A stretch of 61,552 bases of DNA from a virus, in IMG/VR virus record IMGVR_UViG_3300027706_000010, positions 1 through 61,552 of that record; one strand, written 5' to 3'. The notes under the pieces were generated by a model. It ran no database searches. It was not told the DNA's origin and saw nothing but the letters and a program-made list of their open reading frames with translations. Shown here piece by piece: positions 32,903-41,818 of the stretch. Numbering within the stretch: position 1 is the first letter of the stretch; the number at the start of each line of letters is the position of its first letter. A program made the position numbers and the translations under genes.

Positions 32903-35900
32903 ATGGGCTTACCAGGCAACAAGCCGCTTGCCGGTGGGAAAGGATGGTCATTCATTTTCGGGAGTAATTTCCCGCCGAACTACACCACCAACACCATTGA
33001 AAATACGCCTGCCATCCAGAATCTTGTCAAGCAGGCAGGGATCACGTTGCTACGCGTGGCTATTGCTGATGGCGCTGCCGACAGCGAGATCAATGCACGC
33101 GCCAATGCCTGCGCGGCGTGTGGATGCGCCATGCTGGTGATTTTGCCACATAATGACCTCACGTTTAATGAGCATCTTGTCACCCTGCTTGGCTCAAAAT
33201 GCAATCTCTATGAGCTATCAAACGAGCCAGACCTGAACTCCATTACGTGGCAGCAATACCTGTCATACTGGAATAATCAGATCCCGGCGCTGCGCAAGAT
33301 TAATCCGAATGCCGCCTTCGGCGGGCCAGCATTGGGAGCCTTTAGCAATGTTTCGTCGTATCTTGTCCCGTGGCTCAACGGCTGCAAGTCCAGTGGAGTC
33401 ATCCCTGATTTTGTAAGTTATCACGACTATCCGTGCTATCAGATTAGCCAGACAGCCTGCCAGCCAAAGGCACCGAACATCGGCAACGACGGCGCATCAC
33501 TCCGACAGACGGTCATCAACACGCTTGGCTACAGCCTGCCTATCGCCTGTACTGAGTGGAATATCGATCCCACGAGCAGCCCGCCGAGCTACACAACACA
33601 ATCATCATTCGTCACCCCGTGGTTCCACACAGCGCTTGATAGCATGGTGAGCAATAATCTCGATATGGCCTGCCAGTTCGATGCCGGGTCTGGCGACTCC
33701 TACCGAGATATGATCTCGACCTCAAGCTACCAGCCACAGGCCGACTATCAGCCGATGGTAGACAAGATCAAGCAATACCTGGGAACCAATTCCATCCTCA
33801 CGGGGCCTGATACCCCCATCGGCCTCACGCAAGGCACAAAAAATAATGCGGCCATCCCGTCTCAGATGATCTCAGATCTCAAGACAATGGGGATCAGATG
33901 GCTCAGATGGCAGCCCTACGCGAACGCTATCGAGCTAAGCCAGGGACAATATACCTGGGGCAATCTCGACGCGAATGTAAAGGCGTGCAATCAAGCTGGT
34001 ATCAATCTGATGCTGACCGTGCTCTTCCCCCCATCCTGGGGACAGTCTGGCGGCTTCCCGACGCCCCAATGGACGTTGCAATTCGCGCAGGCAATGGCAT
34101 CCAGGTACGACGGAACGCACGGCTTTGGACAAATTCAAGGTATTGAGCTTGGCAACGAGGATTATTCAATCAATGGTGATAATCCCACAGCGCTCGCGGC
34201 CACCATGAATTATTGCTACGATAAGCTCAAACAGCAGTATCCAAATCTCATTGTTGGCCCTGGCTGCTGCCTGCACAGAAATACCAGCACCATTACCAGT
34301 TTCTTTCAAACGCTCTGGAAGAATGCGCCCGCGAAATACGATTACATCAATTTTCATTTTTACTGCCAGAATAACAATTCGAGCGATCCAAGCGTTGGCG
34401 GTTCATCCTTTTCCAGCTTTCCGCAACTGTTGCAGCAGCTTCAGACAGCAGCCCAGAATGCCGGGCACCCCAACTTCCCCATCTGGATTACCGAAAGTGG
34501 CTGGCCTGTGAACTCAAATGGGGGGTTTGCCAGCAATTATGTTGTGAGTCCACAAAATCAGGCAAATTATATCAAATATTGCCTTGATACGCTCAAAGGT
34601 CTCAATCAGCCAGCGAAATATTTTATCTATACGCTCGGTTATGCTGACCAGGGCGCGCCTGCTGTGGGAATAGGGCACTCACTTGGCATGAGTCTCTATC
34701 AGGTCAGTTATTCCGGGAATCCACTGCCAGCCTATACAATGGTTCAGAATTACCCCAAGAATTGGGGTGGAGGTTCTTCGACAGGGACCGGCATTCGAGA
34801 TTATGCCTGCCGGGCCGGGGTGCGCGTGGGAAGTGGCACTTCTCTGCATGATTACGCGCTGCGAGCAGGTATCAAACTACCAGGAAACGAGATTCTACGA
34901 GATTGGACAATGCGCGCCAGCGTATCGGGTGGTGCTTCCATCTTTGATTCATTTCTCCGTGCCGAGGCGCCATCCTGGGGCAATGCCAGCGACGGGGAAA
35001 ACTGGGTACAGGCCGGGGGGAGCGCTACACCGTCGATTGTCAGCGTGGCACCTGCAACGGCGCTGGCAAGCGATACCTTCGCGCGAGCCAACCAATCGGG
35101 ATGGGGCACGGCAAGCGATAGCGAAACGTGGAGCATCAAGGTTGGCCCCGGGACGCTCTCTATTGCCAATAACGAGGGGGTATGTATCTCAACAGGCACG
35201 GACACAGATGTGCAACTGGGCACACACACCACATCCGATTTTGATATCCTCTGCCGTATGGCAATCAACAATTATAACGATATCTGCGGCGTGCAGGCTC
35301 GCTTTACCGTGTCCGGGGGCCAGCCAACATGCTACAAACTGCTCTGGTATACTACCGGCCTGCATATCAACAAAGCTGTCGCAGGCGTCAATACGCAGCT
35401 GGCAACGGCCACCTTCGGGATGAATCCAGGCCAGTTTGCCTGGATGCGCTTCCGGGGCGTTGGCAGCACACTCTATGGACGCGCGTGGCAGGATGGCACA
35501 ACGGAACCAACAACGTGGCAAGTCACGGTACAAGATACGAGCGTGACGGGTCCCGGCGGCTTCGCGCTGCTTGCGAATACAGCATCCGGCTCAAGTGGAG
35601 TAGAGTTCGATCATTTTCAAGCCAGTGCCTATGCGTCGGTGGGGCAGATTACCGGGGCGACGGGGACGAATACCCTCAGACTTGGCACGCAAACGCCAAC
35701 TGATGCCGAGGCTCTGGTACGTGTCTCGTTTACTCAGCCCGGGGATATCGTCGGCCTCACGCTCAGAGATCAGGGCCTCTCTCAATTTGTGCGGCTTCGG
35801 CTCACGGCGTCGCAATTACAGATCTGCCAGCAAACCCCATCCGGTGGCTTTGTCATTCTGTCCAATTACGCGTTTACCCCGGCTTCCGCAACCCCCTACT

Positions 35901-36283
35901 GGCTGAAATTCAGAGTACAGGGAACAAATGTATACGGCAAGATCTGGCAGGACGGAACACCGGAACCTGCTGCCTGGCTGGTGACTGCCACCAGTAGCGC
36001 AGTCTCAGGCGGCGGTCAGGTTGGTCTGTCAGTGGCACTCAGCCAACCATCCGATATTGCGCAATTTGACCATTACAGCGTGACGACAGCCAGCCAGAAT
36101 GCTCCACCACCCCAGACACGCAATCTTGATTTCGCGTGCCGGGCCAACGTACAGGCAAAGTCCACCACGCCGCAGCTTGATTTTACGTGCCGGGCCAATG
36201 TGGCTGATCTTATCAGCGATACAGAGGTTCTGGTCTATGCCGCTCGGCAGGGGCCGATCATTCGCGTATTCCCGAAATCTTAG
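32903..36283 (+). CDS. Tail fibre with two glycosidase-like barrels (1126 aa)
   Basis: ATG 32903 with GGGGAGGGATAAC upstream. First barrel (about 1-300): NEP motif with E108 (LYELSNEPDLNS) and E218 in ACTEWNIDP, the acid/base and nucleophile positions of clan GH-A. Second barrel (about 310-620): E419 in IELGNEDYS and E531 in WITESGWPV. Then ALRAG-type repeats and two lectin-like domains (DTFARANQSGWGTASDSETW), and C-terminal CRANVQ repeats shared with the hub. Probably a tail spike/depolymerase acting on a host surface glycan. The substrate cannot be told from sequence. Confidence 0.75.
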   Translation: MGLPGNKPLAGGKGWSFIFGSNFPPNYTTNTIENTPAIQNLVKQAGITLLRVAIADGAADSEINARANACAACGCAMLVILPHNDLTFNEHLVTLLGSKCNLYELSNEPDLNSITWQQYLSYWNNQIPALRKINPNAAFGGPALGAFSNVSSYLVPWLNGCKSSGVIPDFVSYHDYPCYQISQTACQPKAPNIGNDGASLRQTVINTLGYSLPIACTEWNIDPTSSPPSYTTQSSFVTPWFHTALDSMVSNNLDMACQFDAGSGDSYRDMISTSSYQPQADYQPMVDKIKQYLGTNSILTGPDTPIGLTQGTKNNAAIPSQMISDLKTMGIRWLRWQPYANAIELSQGQYTWGNLDANVKACNQAGINLMLTVLFPPSWGQSGGFPTPQWTLQFAQAMASRYDGTHGFGQIQGIELGNEDYSINGDNPTALAATMNYCYDKLKQQYPNLIVGPGCCLHRNTSTITSFFQTLWKNAPAKYDYINFHFYCQNNNSSDPSVGGSSFSSFPQLLQQLQTAAQNAGHPNFPIWITESGWPVNSNGGFASNYVVSPQNQANYIKYCLDTLKGLNQPAKYFIYTLGYADQGAPAVGIGHSLGMSLYQVSYSGNPLPAYTMVQNYPKNWGGGSSTGTGIRDYACRAGVRVGSGTSLHDYALRAGIKLPGNEILRDWTMRASVSGGASIFDSFLRAEAPSWGNASDGENWVQAGGSATPSIVSVAPATALASDTFARANQSGWGTASDSETWSIKVGPGTLSIANNEGVCISTGTDTDVQLGTHTTSDFDILCRMAINNYNDICGVQARFTVSGGQPTCYKLLWYTTGLHINKAVAGVNTQLATATFGMNPGQFAWMRFRGVGSTLYGRAWQDGTTEPTTWQVTVQDTSVTGPGGFALLANTASGSSGVEFDHFQASAYASVGQITGATGTNTLRLGTQTPTDAEALVRVSFTQPGDIVGLTLRDQGLSQFVRLRLTASQLQICQQTPSGGFVILSNYAFTPASATPYWLKFRVQGTNVYGKIWQDGTPEPAAWLVTATSSAVSGGGQVGLSVALSQPSDIAQFDHYSVTTASQNAPPPQTRNLDFACRANVQAKSTTPQLDFTCRANVADLISDTEVLVYAARQGPIIRVFPKS

Positions 36284-36325
36284 CGAAGAAAGAAAGAAAG
36301 AAAAAGAGAAAGCGAGGGATGAACA

Positions 36326-36559
36326 GTGAGTCACTGGCTCCAGGTCGCAACGACGATCTTTGATATTCTCTGGCTTTGTGCCGTGCTGACGCTCCTCTGG
36401 TTTATCTGGCGCTCAAGCGTCAGGCATGTACAACGCATTGAGCAAACGTTGATTGATGTGTCAATGAAAAACGCGGAAATCGCGCAGCGCGCAGCACAGG
36501 CCGCGTTGATGATCGCCGAACGGTATCAGACAGAGCGGCAGCCGAAGAAATCGGGGTAG
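36326..36559 (+). CDS. Small membrane protein, holin candidate
   Basis: 77 aa from GTG 36326. One transmembrane helix (IFDILWLCAVLTLLWFIW), then a charged coiled coil. It is the first of two small membrane proteins directly upstream of the endolysin, so holin or spanin-like roles are likely. RBS AAGCGAGGGATGAACA region. Confidence 0.6.
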   Translation: MSHWLQVATTIFDILWLCAVLTLLWFIWRSSVRHVQRIEQTLIDVSMKNAEIAQRAAQAALMIAERYQTERQPKKSG

Positions 36560-36564
36560 GAGCC

Positions 36565-36942
36565 ATGAATCTTGTTAATGTCCTGCCCTATCTTTCGACG
36601 CTCATCACCATCTGCATTGCCATTGGCGGCTTCTTCGCGCTGCGCACTGGCTATAGCAAGCAAGCAAACGAAATACAGGATCGGGTGATTGCCGCGCTGA
36701 AATTGCAAAACGAAGTGCAGGCACGCCAGATTGCCGCGCATGAAAAAGAGATTTCTCATCTGAAACAGATCGTCACCACCATCCAGGTTGCCCTCAAGCG
36801 CCGGGGGCTGCGCATCGAAGTAGACAACGACACGATCACGCTGATAGACGATCACGCACGACGGGCACATACCGTCAAGATCCAGATGACGGCAGGCGAT
36901 AAAGACGACGACAACGACACAACGAAAGGAACAGGACCATGA
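36565..36942 (+). CDS. Small membrane/coiled-coil protein
   Basis: 125 aa. N-terminal transmembrane helix (LPYLSTLITICIAIGGFFAL) followed by a coiled coil (NEIQDRVIAALKLQNEVQAR) and a hydrophilic acidic tail (DKDDDNDTTKG). Overlaps the endolysin by 4 nt. Holin/antiholin or lysis accessory by position. Confidence 0.6.
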   Translation: MNLVNVLPYLSTLITICIAIGGFFALRTGYSKQANEIQDRVIAALKLQNEVQARQIAAHEKEISHLKQIVTTIQVALKRRGLRIEVDNDTITLIDDHARRAHTVKIQMTAGDKDDDNDTTKGTGP

Positions 36943-37904
36943 CTGACGAAACCGGGGCACTGTGGATTCCCAGTCCAAACTATTGGCAGGGCCGCAACGG
37001 CAATACACCCAGGTGGATTATCCTGCATGGCACCGCCGGGGGCACCAGCGCGCAAAATATCGCTGGCTGGTTCGCACAAAGCACTGCCCAGGTATCGGCG
37101 CATTATGTCGTTGGACAGGATGGCACTATCGTGCAATGTGTACTGGAGCAAGATAGCGCGTGGGCCAATGGCATCATAACCGCCGGTCATGATCCCTGGT
37201 GGTCCAATACGCTTAATCCCAATTTGCTCACGATCAGCATTGAGCATGTTAAGCCGTCAAGCGATAATAGCGACGTGCTCACCACAACGCAGCAACAGGC
37301 CAGTTTCGGGCTTATCAAAGCTATCTGCCAACGCTGGCAGATCCCTGCACGACAAGCTGACGTATCGGGAGGCATCACCGGGCACTTCTCGCTCGATCCC
37401 GTTAATAGAGCACGCTGCCCCGGCACCTATCCCTGGTCCGACCTCTGGCAATTTTTGCAAGGAGAGGATGAAATGTTACAGATTACTGATCCGTTCGCCG
37501 CGAAGTATTTCACGCAAACATCAGCTACTTGTTGGCACTGCCCGGCGACTGGCTGTGATATTCATGATGCGATATTGGATTATTGGAGAAGAACACAGGG
37601 CGCGTTTCGGTTGCCACGCACCAACGAAATCTACGGCGCCATTACCGGCGGGGGAAGCATGCAGATCTTTGAGGCAGGGGTGCTCGTCTACGATCCACAG
37701 GGAAAATTTGATAATCCCGGTCTGGGCATCGTCTACGCCATGCACCTCGACGAAAATACGCCAGGATTACAGCAACTCATGAAACTGGCAGGGGTAAGTG
37801 GAACAGCTACATCAGCGCCAACATCAGCCCCGCCAGTGGCAAGCGTTCTGCCCCAGATCGCTCAGCTTGCACAGCAGATTATCAAGCTGAGCGAGCCATC
37901 ATAA
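36939..37904 (+). CDS. Endolysin, N-acetylmuramoyl-L-alanine amidase
   Basis: 321 aa. Amidase_2 domain in the first 170 residues: zinc-ligand His in WIILHGTAGG, HYVVGQDGTIVQCV, and later GHFSLDPVNRARCPGTYPW with His and Cys ligands. It cleaves the amide bond between muramic acid and the stem peptide. The C-terminal half is a separate domain (about 190-285) plus a Ser/Pro/Ala linker, probably cell-wall binding. No signal peptide, so it needs the holin. Confidence 0.9.
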   Translation: MTDETGALWIPSPNYWQGRNGNTPRWIILHGTAGGTSAQNIAGWFAQSTAQVSAHYVVGQDGTIVQCVLEQDSAWANGIITAGHDPWWSNTLNPNLLTISIEHVKPSSDNSDVLTTTQQQASFGLIKAICQRWQIPARQADVSGGITGHFSLDPVNRARCPGTYPWSDLWQFLQGEDEMLQITDPFAAKYFTQTSATCWHCPATGCDIHDAILDYWRRTQGAFRLPRTNEIYGAITGGGSMQIFEAGVLVYDPQGKFDNPGLGIVYAMHLDENTPGLQQLMKLAGVSGTATSAPTSAPPVASVLPQIAQLAQQIIKLSEPS

Positions 37905-37909
37905 CAAAA

Positions 37910-37939
37910 AAGCGTCCGGGTATTGTTACCCGGACGCTT
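37910..37939 (+). terminator. Bidirectional terminator at end of late operon
   Basis: 13-bp stem (37910-37922 with 37927-37939) AAGCGTCCGGGTA, loop TTGT; T/A-rich on both sides. Near copy of 8528-8557. It separates the endolysin from the convergent minus-strand genes. Confidence 0.88.
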
Positions 37940-37954
37940 TGCTTTTATGGGTGA

Positions 37955-38479
37955 TTATTTTACCATTTCAACCCACTTGCGTGGGTCTTCTTGCAGGATA
38001 TGATTGTACATATCCTGCAAGTATGGTTGCTTGAAGAGCTGAGGGTCCCCCTCATGCTCTTTCAAGAACTCTTTTGCATAGGGAGAATTCCCTACGATCT
38101 CCCATTTTTCAAAGGGGGACTTCTTTCTCCATATTTTAAAGTCCCCATCTTTCTCGAAAGATGGAAGTTCTCCTTGAAAGACTTGCAATCCCTTTTCGTC
38201 GAGAAGATACTCGACGAAAAGGGAGCCATCTGGCAAACGGAAAAACCGCACCGTTTCCGGGACCGATGGACCCTGTTTATAATAGGGGTCATAGTCCTCC
38301 GGGATAGAGATATCCCGGTAGAATCCATTGTTTCCTTCCTCGGTCCCCTCCGGAAAGGTGACTTCCCAGAACTCCCGCATCGTATGATGGGTTACGCGTA
38401 TACGATACTCGATATGACATTCATGATCGCGCAAAGCGACCATCGCTTCGTCGGTGATACTGGTAAAAGTCTTTTTCAT
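37955..38479 (-). CDS. Hypothetical protein (174 aa)
   Basis: MKKTFTSITDEAMVALRDHE; rich in charged and aromatic residues, no motif. RBS AAAGGGGAACAAACA. Last gene of a four-gene minus-strand group from the promoter at 39463-39491. Same size class as 7937-8461, but no clear homology by eye. Confidence 0.65.
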   Translation of the reverse strand: MKKTFTSITDEAMVALRDHECHIEYRIRVTHHTMREFWEVTFPEGTEEGNNGFYRDISIPEDYDPYYKQGPSVPETVRFFRLPDGSLFVEYLLDEKGLQVFQGELPSFEKDGDFKIWRKKSPFEKWEIVGNSPYAKEFLKEHEGDPQLFKQPYLQDMYNHILQEDPRKWVEMVK

Positions 38480-38497
38480 TGTTTGTTCCCCTTTCTT

Positions 38498-38899
38498 TCA
38501 CTCAATGTTGAGGGTGTACTCCAGCACACCCTCAACCCGATTGATTTCCGCCCGAAATCGCTCTTGCTCCGAGGCCGTGAGCAATCTCGGCGATTCATAC
38601 GTGAGGATGGTATTCTCACCTTCTGGCAGCACACCTGCCAGTTTCAAACCTGCAAAGTCAGTGTGCGCCTGCGCTTGGAAGCGCTGCGCAGCTTCGTCCG
38701 ACTCGAAGACGATGTAATGATAGATGAAATCTATCGGGCCGTGTTCTCGCTCGAAACGAGACACCCAGGCCCGGCAGGCATCCACAATCTCATCATTCGT
38801 GGAGCGCTGCTTATGTGACTGCTGGCTATGAACGCGCCCGATAGCGTCCAACTGGCGAAAAAGATCGGGTGGGAGCCGCAAGACGAACCGATGGGGCAT
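38498..38899 (-). CDS. Hypothetical protein with RHH-like N-terminus (133 aa)
   Basis: PHRFVLRLPPDLFRQLDAIG, then STNDEIVDACRAWVSRFERE is a ribbon-helix-helix-like start; the rest is an alpha/beta domain (PIDFIYHYIVFESDEAAQRF). It begins next to the stop of 38900-39109. Role unknown; perhaps autoregulatory. Confidence 0.6.
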   Translation of the reverse strand: MPHRFVLRLPPDLFRQLDAIGRVHSQQSHKQRSTNDEIVDACRAWVSRFEREHGPIDFIYHYIVFESDEAAQRFQAQAHTDFAGLKLAGVLPEGENTILTYESPRLLTASEQERFRAEINRVEGVLEYTLNIE

Positions 38900-39109
38900 T
38901 TAATACTCTTTCATGGCTGCTTTGACAAGCGCCATTACAGCTCCATTCCATTCTGACGCCAGTTGCAAGCCGACCAGCCCTTCCTCGCGTGCAATGCGAT
39001 TGACGGCCCCTACCGCTATCCACATCACATCCTCCTCATCAAGCCCCTCTTCACGAGATTGCTCCAGAGATTTTTGGAGCGTATCGACAACTTTTTTGTT
39101 ATATTGCAT
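38900..39109 (-). CDS. Small helical protein (69 aa)
   Basis: MQYNKKVVDTLQKSLEQSRE, then DEEDVMWIAVGAVNRIAREE; all alpha. RBS GGAGGTGGAGA. No family recognised. Part of the minus-strand group 37955-39405. Confidence 0.6.
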   Translation of the reverse strand: MQYNKKVVDTLQKSLEQSREEGLDEEDVMWIAVGAVNRIAREEGLVGLQLASEWNGAVMALVKAAMKEY

Positions 39110-39123
39110 TCTCCACCTCCAGA

Positions 39124-39405
39124 TTAGCGCCGAATGTACGTGCCATTCCCCTGCTCATCGCAGAGGCGCAGCGACGCAGGGAACAGAGAATTGGAAAGAG
39201 TAAAGCCCAGCAGCCGGGAAGCGCTCTCCCGGAGAAAACGCAGATCGCCGCATTCCTCGTCGTTGGGATACGCACTATGGACAGCCTGTGCCAACTGCTC
39301 AGCCGTGAACACGGTCCCACTGGACAAAGCCCGAACAGTTTCCCGCATGGTTTCATCGGCGTCCACATCGCGCCCGTTGCGGTAGTACTTCGTGATGATT
39401 TCCAT
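39124..39405 (-). CDS. Hypothetical protein (93 aa)
   Basis: MEIITKYYRNGRDVDADETM; middle part (TVFTAEQLAQAVHSAYPNDE) resembles a winged-helix pattern. RBS GGAGAACAAAA. First gene behind the repressible promoter at 39463-39491. Confidence 0.6.
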   Translation of the reverse strand: MEIITKYYRNGRDVDADETMRETVRALSSGTVFTAEQLAQAVHSAYPNDEECGDLRFLRESASRLLGFTLSNSLFPASLRLCDEQGNGTYIRR

Positions 39406-39462
39406 TTTTGTTCTCCTTGCTTTTCCTTTTTTTGAGAACCCTGTGTTCTCTTCACTGAGATA

Positions 39463-39491
39463 ATGATATCATTTTTGATATCAATTGTCAA
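39463..39491 (-). promoter_or_regulatory. Repressible promoter with TGATATCA operator
   Basis: Minus-strand TTGACA (39491-39486), 17-bp spacer, TATCAT (39468-39463). TGATATCA-N4-TGATATCA (39464-39483) covers the spacer and -10. The geometry (TGATATC-N6-GATATCA) is the same 7-6-7 layout as the operator at 32828-32847 with one half-site change. Confidence 0.75.
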
Positions 39492-39571
39492 GAGGGTTGG
39501 GGAGCAATTTTTACCGTTCGCAGAAATCTCAGAAAATTGGTATACTGGACCCGGCAAAGGAGGTCCTTATC

Positions 39572-39934
39572 ATGTCATCAAAAACCCAACAGGCCCTTAT
39601 CCAACTTCTCGAAAGTATGGCGATAACCGCGCTTATTGCCGGGCTGTTCAGTATCGGCACGATCCTTGCCGGGAATGGACCGATAGACTGGCGCCAGGTC
39701 GGCATCGCCTTTGGCCTCGCTGTCGCGTTCAGCCTCGCGCACAGCCTGGCAACCTATTTCAAAGCCAGCAACCAGGTCGAACTTGGCACCGCGATTGAAG
39801 CGGTAATCGACGCCATAGAACAGCGCTTCGGCGCTCTCGCCCAACCGATCACACCAGATCAAGCACCAATGGCCCCGAATCGCACTACGATGCTCAACAC
39901 GCCGTCTGTTGTCCAGGAGCATCCACCAGACTGA
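39572..39934 (+). CDS. Two-helix membrane protein, holin-like
   Basis: 120 aa from ATG 39572 (AAAGGAGGTCC upstream). Hydrophobic ALIAGLFSIGTILAGNGPI and VGIAFGLAVAFSLAHSLATY, then a coiled coil and a Pro-rich tail. Resembles phage holins of the two-TM type. It lies apart from the endolysin, and the IS605 insertion starts right at its stop. Confidence 0.6.
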   Translation: MSSKTQQALIQLLESMAITALIAGLFSIGTILAGNGPIDWRQVGIAFGLAVAFSLAHSLATYFKASNQVELGTAIEAVIDAIEQRFGALAQPITPDQAPMAPNRTTMLNTPSVVQEHPPD

Positions 39935-39968
39935 CACTCCCCGCCTTAAAAGAGCGGGGGTTCTTCCT

Positions 39969-41174
39969 TCATCCAGCCACCTTGCCCGCTCTGGCCTTGC
40001 CAGAACGAGTAGCGGGTGTCTGTCCAGAAGCGTTTCGCCTCTTCTGAGAGAGGCCCGTTTCCGATTGCCCACCGGTACGGTCTAATGCCTTTGCGAGAAT
40101 GTTGAGAGCGGCATTGTGATCTCGATCAAGCACCAATCCACATCCAGAACAGATGTGTGTCCTGACAGAGAGGCTCTTCTTGACTCGTGTGCCACACGCT
40201 GAGCAATCCTGCGACGTCCAGGCCGGTTCAACGGCTATCACAGGGATGGTATGCACTTGCCCATAATAGGTGAGCCACGAGAGAAAGCGCCCCCAGGCCG
40301 CATCACTGATGCTCTTCGAGAGGTGTCGGTTTCTGACGAGGTTGGCTATCTTCAAGTCTTCGTAGGCAATGAAATCGCTAGATGTCACGAGCGTGCTTGC
40401 CGTTTTACGGGCAAAGTCTTCACGCTGCCTACTGACTTTCAGATACGCCTTTGCCAGTGCTTTCCTGGCTTTCTTCCTATTCTGAGATTGCTTTTGCTTG
40501 CGAGAAAGTCGTCTGTGCAGCTTCTTCAAGCGTTTTTCGGCTTTGCGCAGATGACGAGGGTTAGCTACAGTATTGCCTTCTGAGTCCGTTAAGAACGCCT
40601 TCAAGCCCATATCGATGCCAACCTGTTTGCCGGTAGGGATATGCTCAATCTGTCTCTCTGCATCAACAGCAAACTGAGCATAGTAGCCATCGGCCCGCTT
40701 GACAATCCGTACCCGCTTGATTTGCTTCGTGGGGAACTCTTCAATGCGTTGGTTCTTGTTGCCTACAAGCCGCAAGCGTCCAATGTTGCAACCATCGGTG
40801 AAGGTGATATGCTTGCCATCCGGCTCCAACTTCCAGCCCGTTTGTTTATACTCGACACTCCTGTTATCATGCTGGAAGCGGGGATAGCCCTTCTTGCCGG
40901 GCTTGTGGGTCTTGCAATTGGCATAGAAGCGTGAGATAGCCGCCCACGCTCGTTCAGCAGCCGCTTGCCGCGCTTGAGAATTGAGTTTTGAGGCAAAAAG
41001 AAACTCTTTTGCAAGCTGAGAGCAAGCTGCGTTAAGATCATAGCCATTCGTGCCACGAGTGTCCATCCACAAGCGAAGTGCCTTGTTACGGATGAACTGC
41101 ACAATGCGTATCGCCTCATCAATGGCGGCATATTGTTCTTTGGTGCCACGCAGCTTGTACTCAAAAATCAGCAT
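39969..41174 (-). CDS. tnpB: TnpB RNA-guided nuclease of IS605 element
   Basis: 401 aa. Intact RuvC motifs: VGIDMGLKAFLTDSEG (Asp), DFIAYEDLKIANL (Glu), LDRDHNAALNI (Asp), with zinc ribbon CSACG...CSGCG. Start overlaps the tnpA stop. It nicks or cuts the empty donor site guided by omegaRNA from the element's right end, favouring IS retention. Confidence 0.92.
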   Translation of the reverse strand: MLIFEYKLRGTKEQYAAIDEAIRIVQFIRNKALRLWMDTRGTNGYDLNAACSQLAKEFLFASKLNSQARQAAAERAWAAISRFYANCKTHKPGKKGYPRFQHDNRSVEYKQTGWKLEPDGKHITFTDGCNIGRLRLVGNKNQRIEEFPTKQIKRVRIVKRADGYYAQFAVDAERQIEHIPTGKQVGIDMGLKAFLTDSEGNTVANPRHLRKAEKRLKKLHRRLSRKQKQSQNRKKARKALAKAYLKVSRQREDFARKTASTLVTSSDFIAYEDLKIANLVRNRHLSKSISDAAWGRFLSWLTYYGQVHTIPVIAVEPAWTSQDCSACGTRVKKSLSVRTHICSGCGLVLDRDHNAALNILAKALDRTGGQSETGLSQKRRNASGQTPATRSGKARAGKVAG

Positions 41175-41569
41175 CAGGTTCGACTCTGCCTCTCAATGTA
41201 TTTCTGTATCGTGTCCTGACTGACAAAGCCAGCCGTGCTATAGAAGGTGCTTCGTGTCCACAGCGAGGGCATCCGCTTGAGATGAGGAAATTCTTCCCGC
41301 ATGTGATGCGAGGAACGGCCCTTTATCAAGCGGGGAATGTCCGTAGGCAGCGTGTAGGGATTGGCCTGAATGAACAGATGCACGTGATCTGGCTGAATTG
41401 CCAGTTCGACAATTTTCCACCCGTTTTCTTCTGCCACTTCACGGACGATCTGCTCGAAACGGTCACGTACTGGCCCTACCAGTATCTTGCGCCTTCGTTT
41501 CGGGCAAAAGATGATATGGTAGAGAATGTGATGAACCGTATGTTGTTCGTGAATATACTCGTCACTCAT
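41174..41569 (-). CDS. tnpA: IS200/IS605 Y1 transposase
   Basis: 131 aa from ATG 41569 (MSDEYIHEQHTVHHILYHII). HUH motif in IQPDHVHLFIQ and catalytic Tyr in QDTIQKYIERQ near the C-terminus. It excises and inserts single-stranded IS DNA at the hairpin ends. Confidence 0.93.
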   Translation of the reverse strand: MSDEYIHEQHTVHHILYHIIFCPKRRRKILVGPVRDRFEQIVREVAEENGWKIVELAIQPDHVHLFIQANPYTLPTDIPRLIKGRSSHHMREEFPHLKRMPSLWTRSTFYSTAGFVSQDTIQKYIERQSRT

Positions 41570-41767
41570 GTATACAAGTATAGCGCAAACAACATACCTT
41601 GTCAACATTCCCCACCCTATCCCCAACTAAGGAACGGCGCTCTCATCCCCCGCTTGAAAGACGGGGGTTTTCCCGCGCCGGTTGTATAACCCCAGGCACC
41701 ACCCCCGTCAGATATGGCTCAGAATGCAAAATTGAAAGCCCCAATGCAGGTACAGGCGCAATAAAAG

Positions 41768-41802
41768 AAAAGCGACCAGGCAAGGGAAGCCTGGTCGCTT
41801 TT
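41768..41802 (-). terminator. Bidirectional terminator
   Basis: 14-bp stem AAAAGCGACCAGGC (41768-41781) with 41789-41802, T-rich on both sides. It ends the minus-strand early operon at 41819. Confidence 0.85.
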
Positions 41803-41818
41803 CTTTTGAGAATGAGCA

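Larger units (their letters stand above)
39935..41690 (-). mobile_element. IS605-type insertion sequence (tnpA + tnpB)
   Basis: Both ends carry imperfectly similar hairpins: CCCCGC/GCGGGG (39939-39959) at the tnpB side and CCCCCG/CGGGGG (41647-41667) at the tnpA side, as expected for subterminal palindromes of IS200/IS605 elements. Exact ends are not resolvable. Both genes are intact, so it may be active. Confidence 0.8.
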
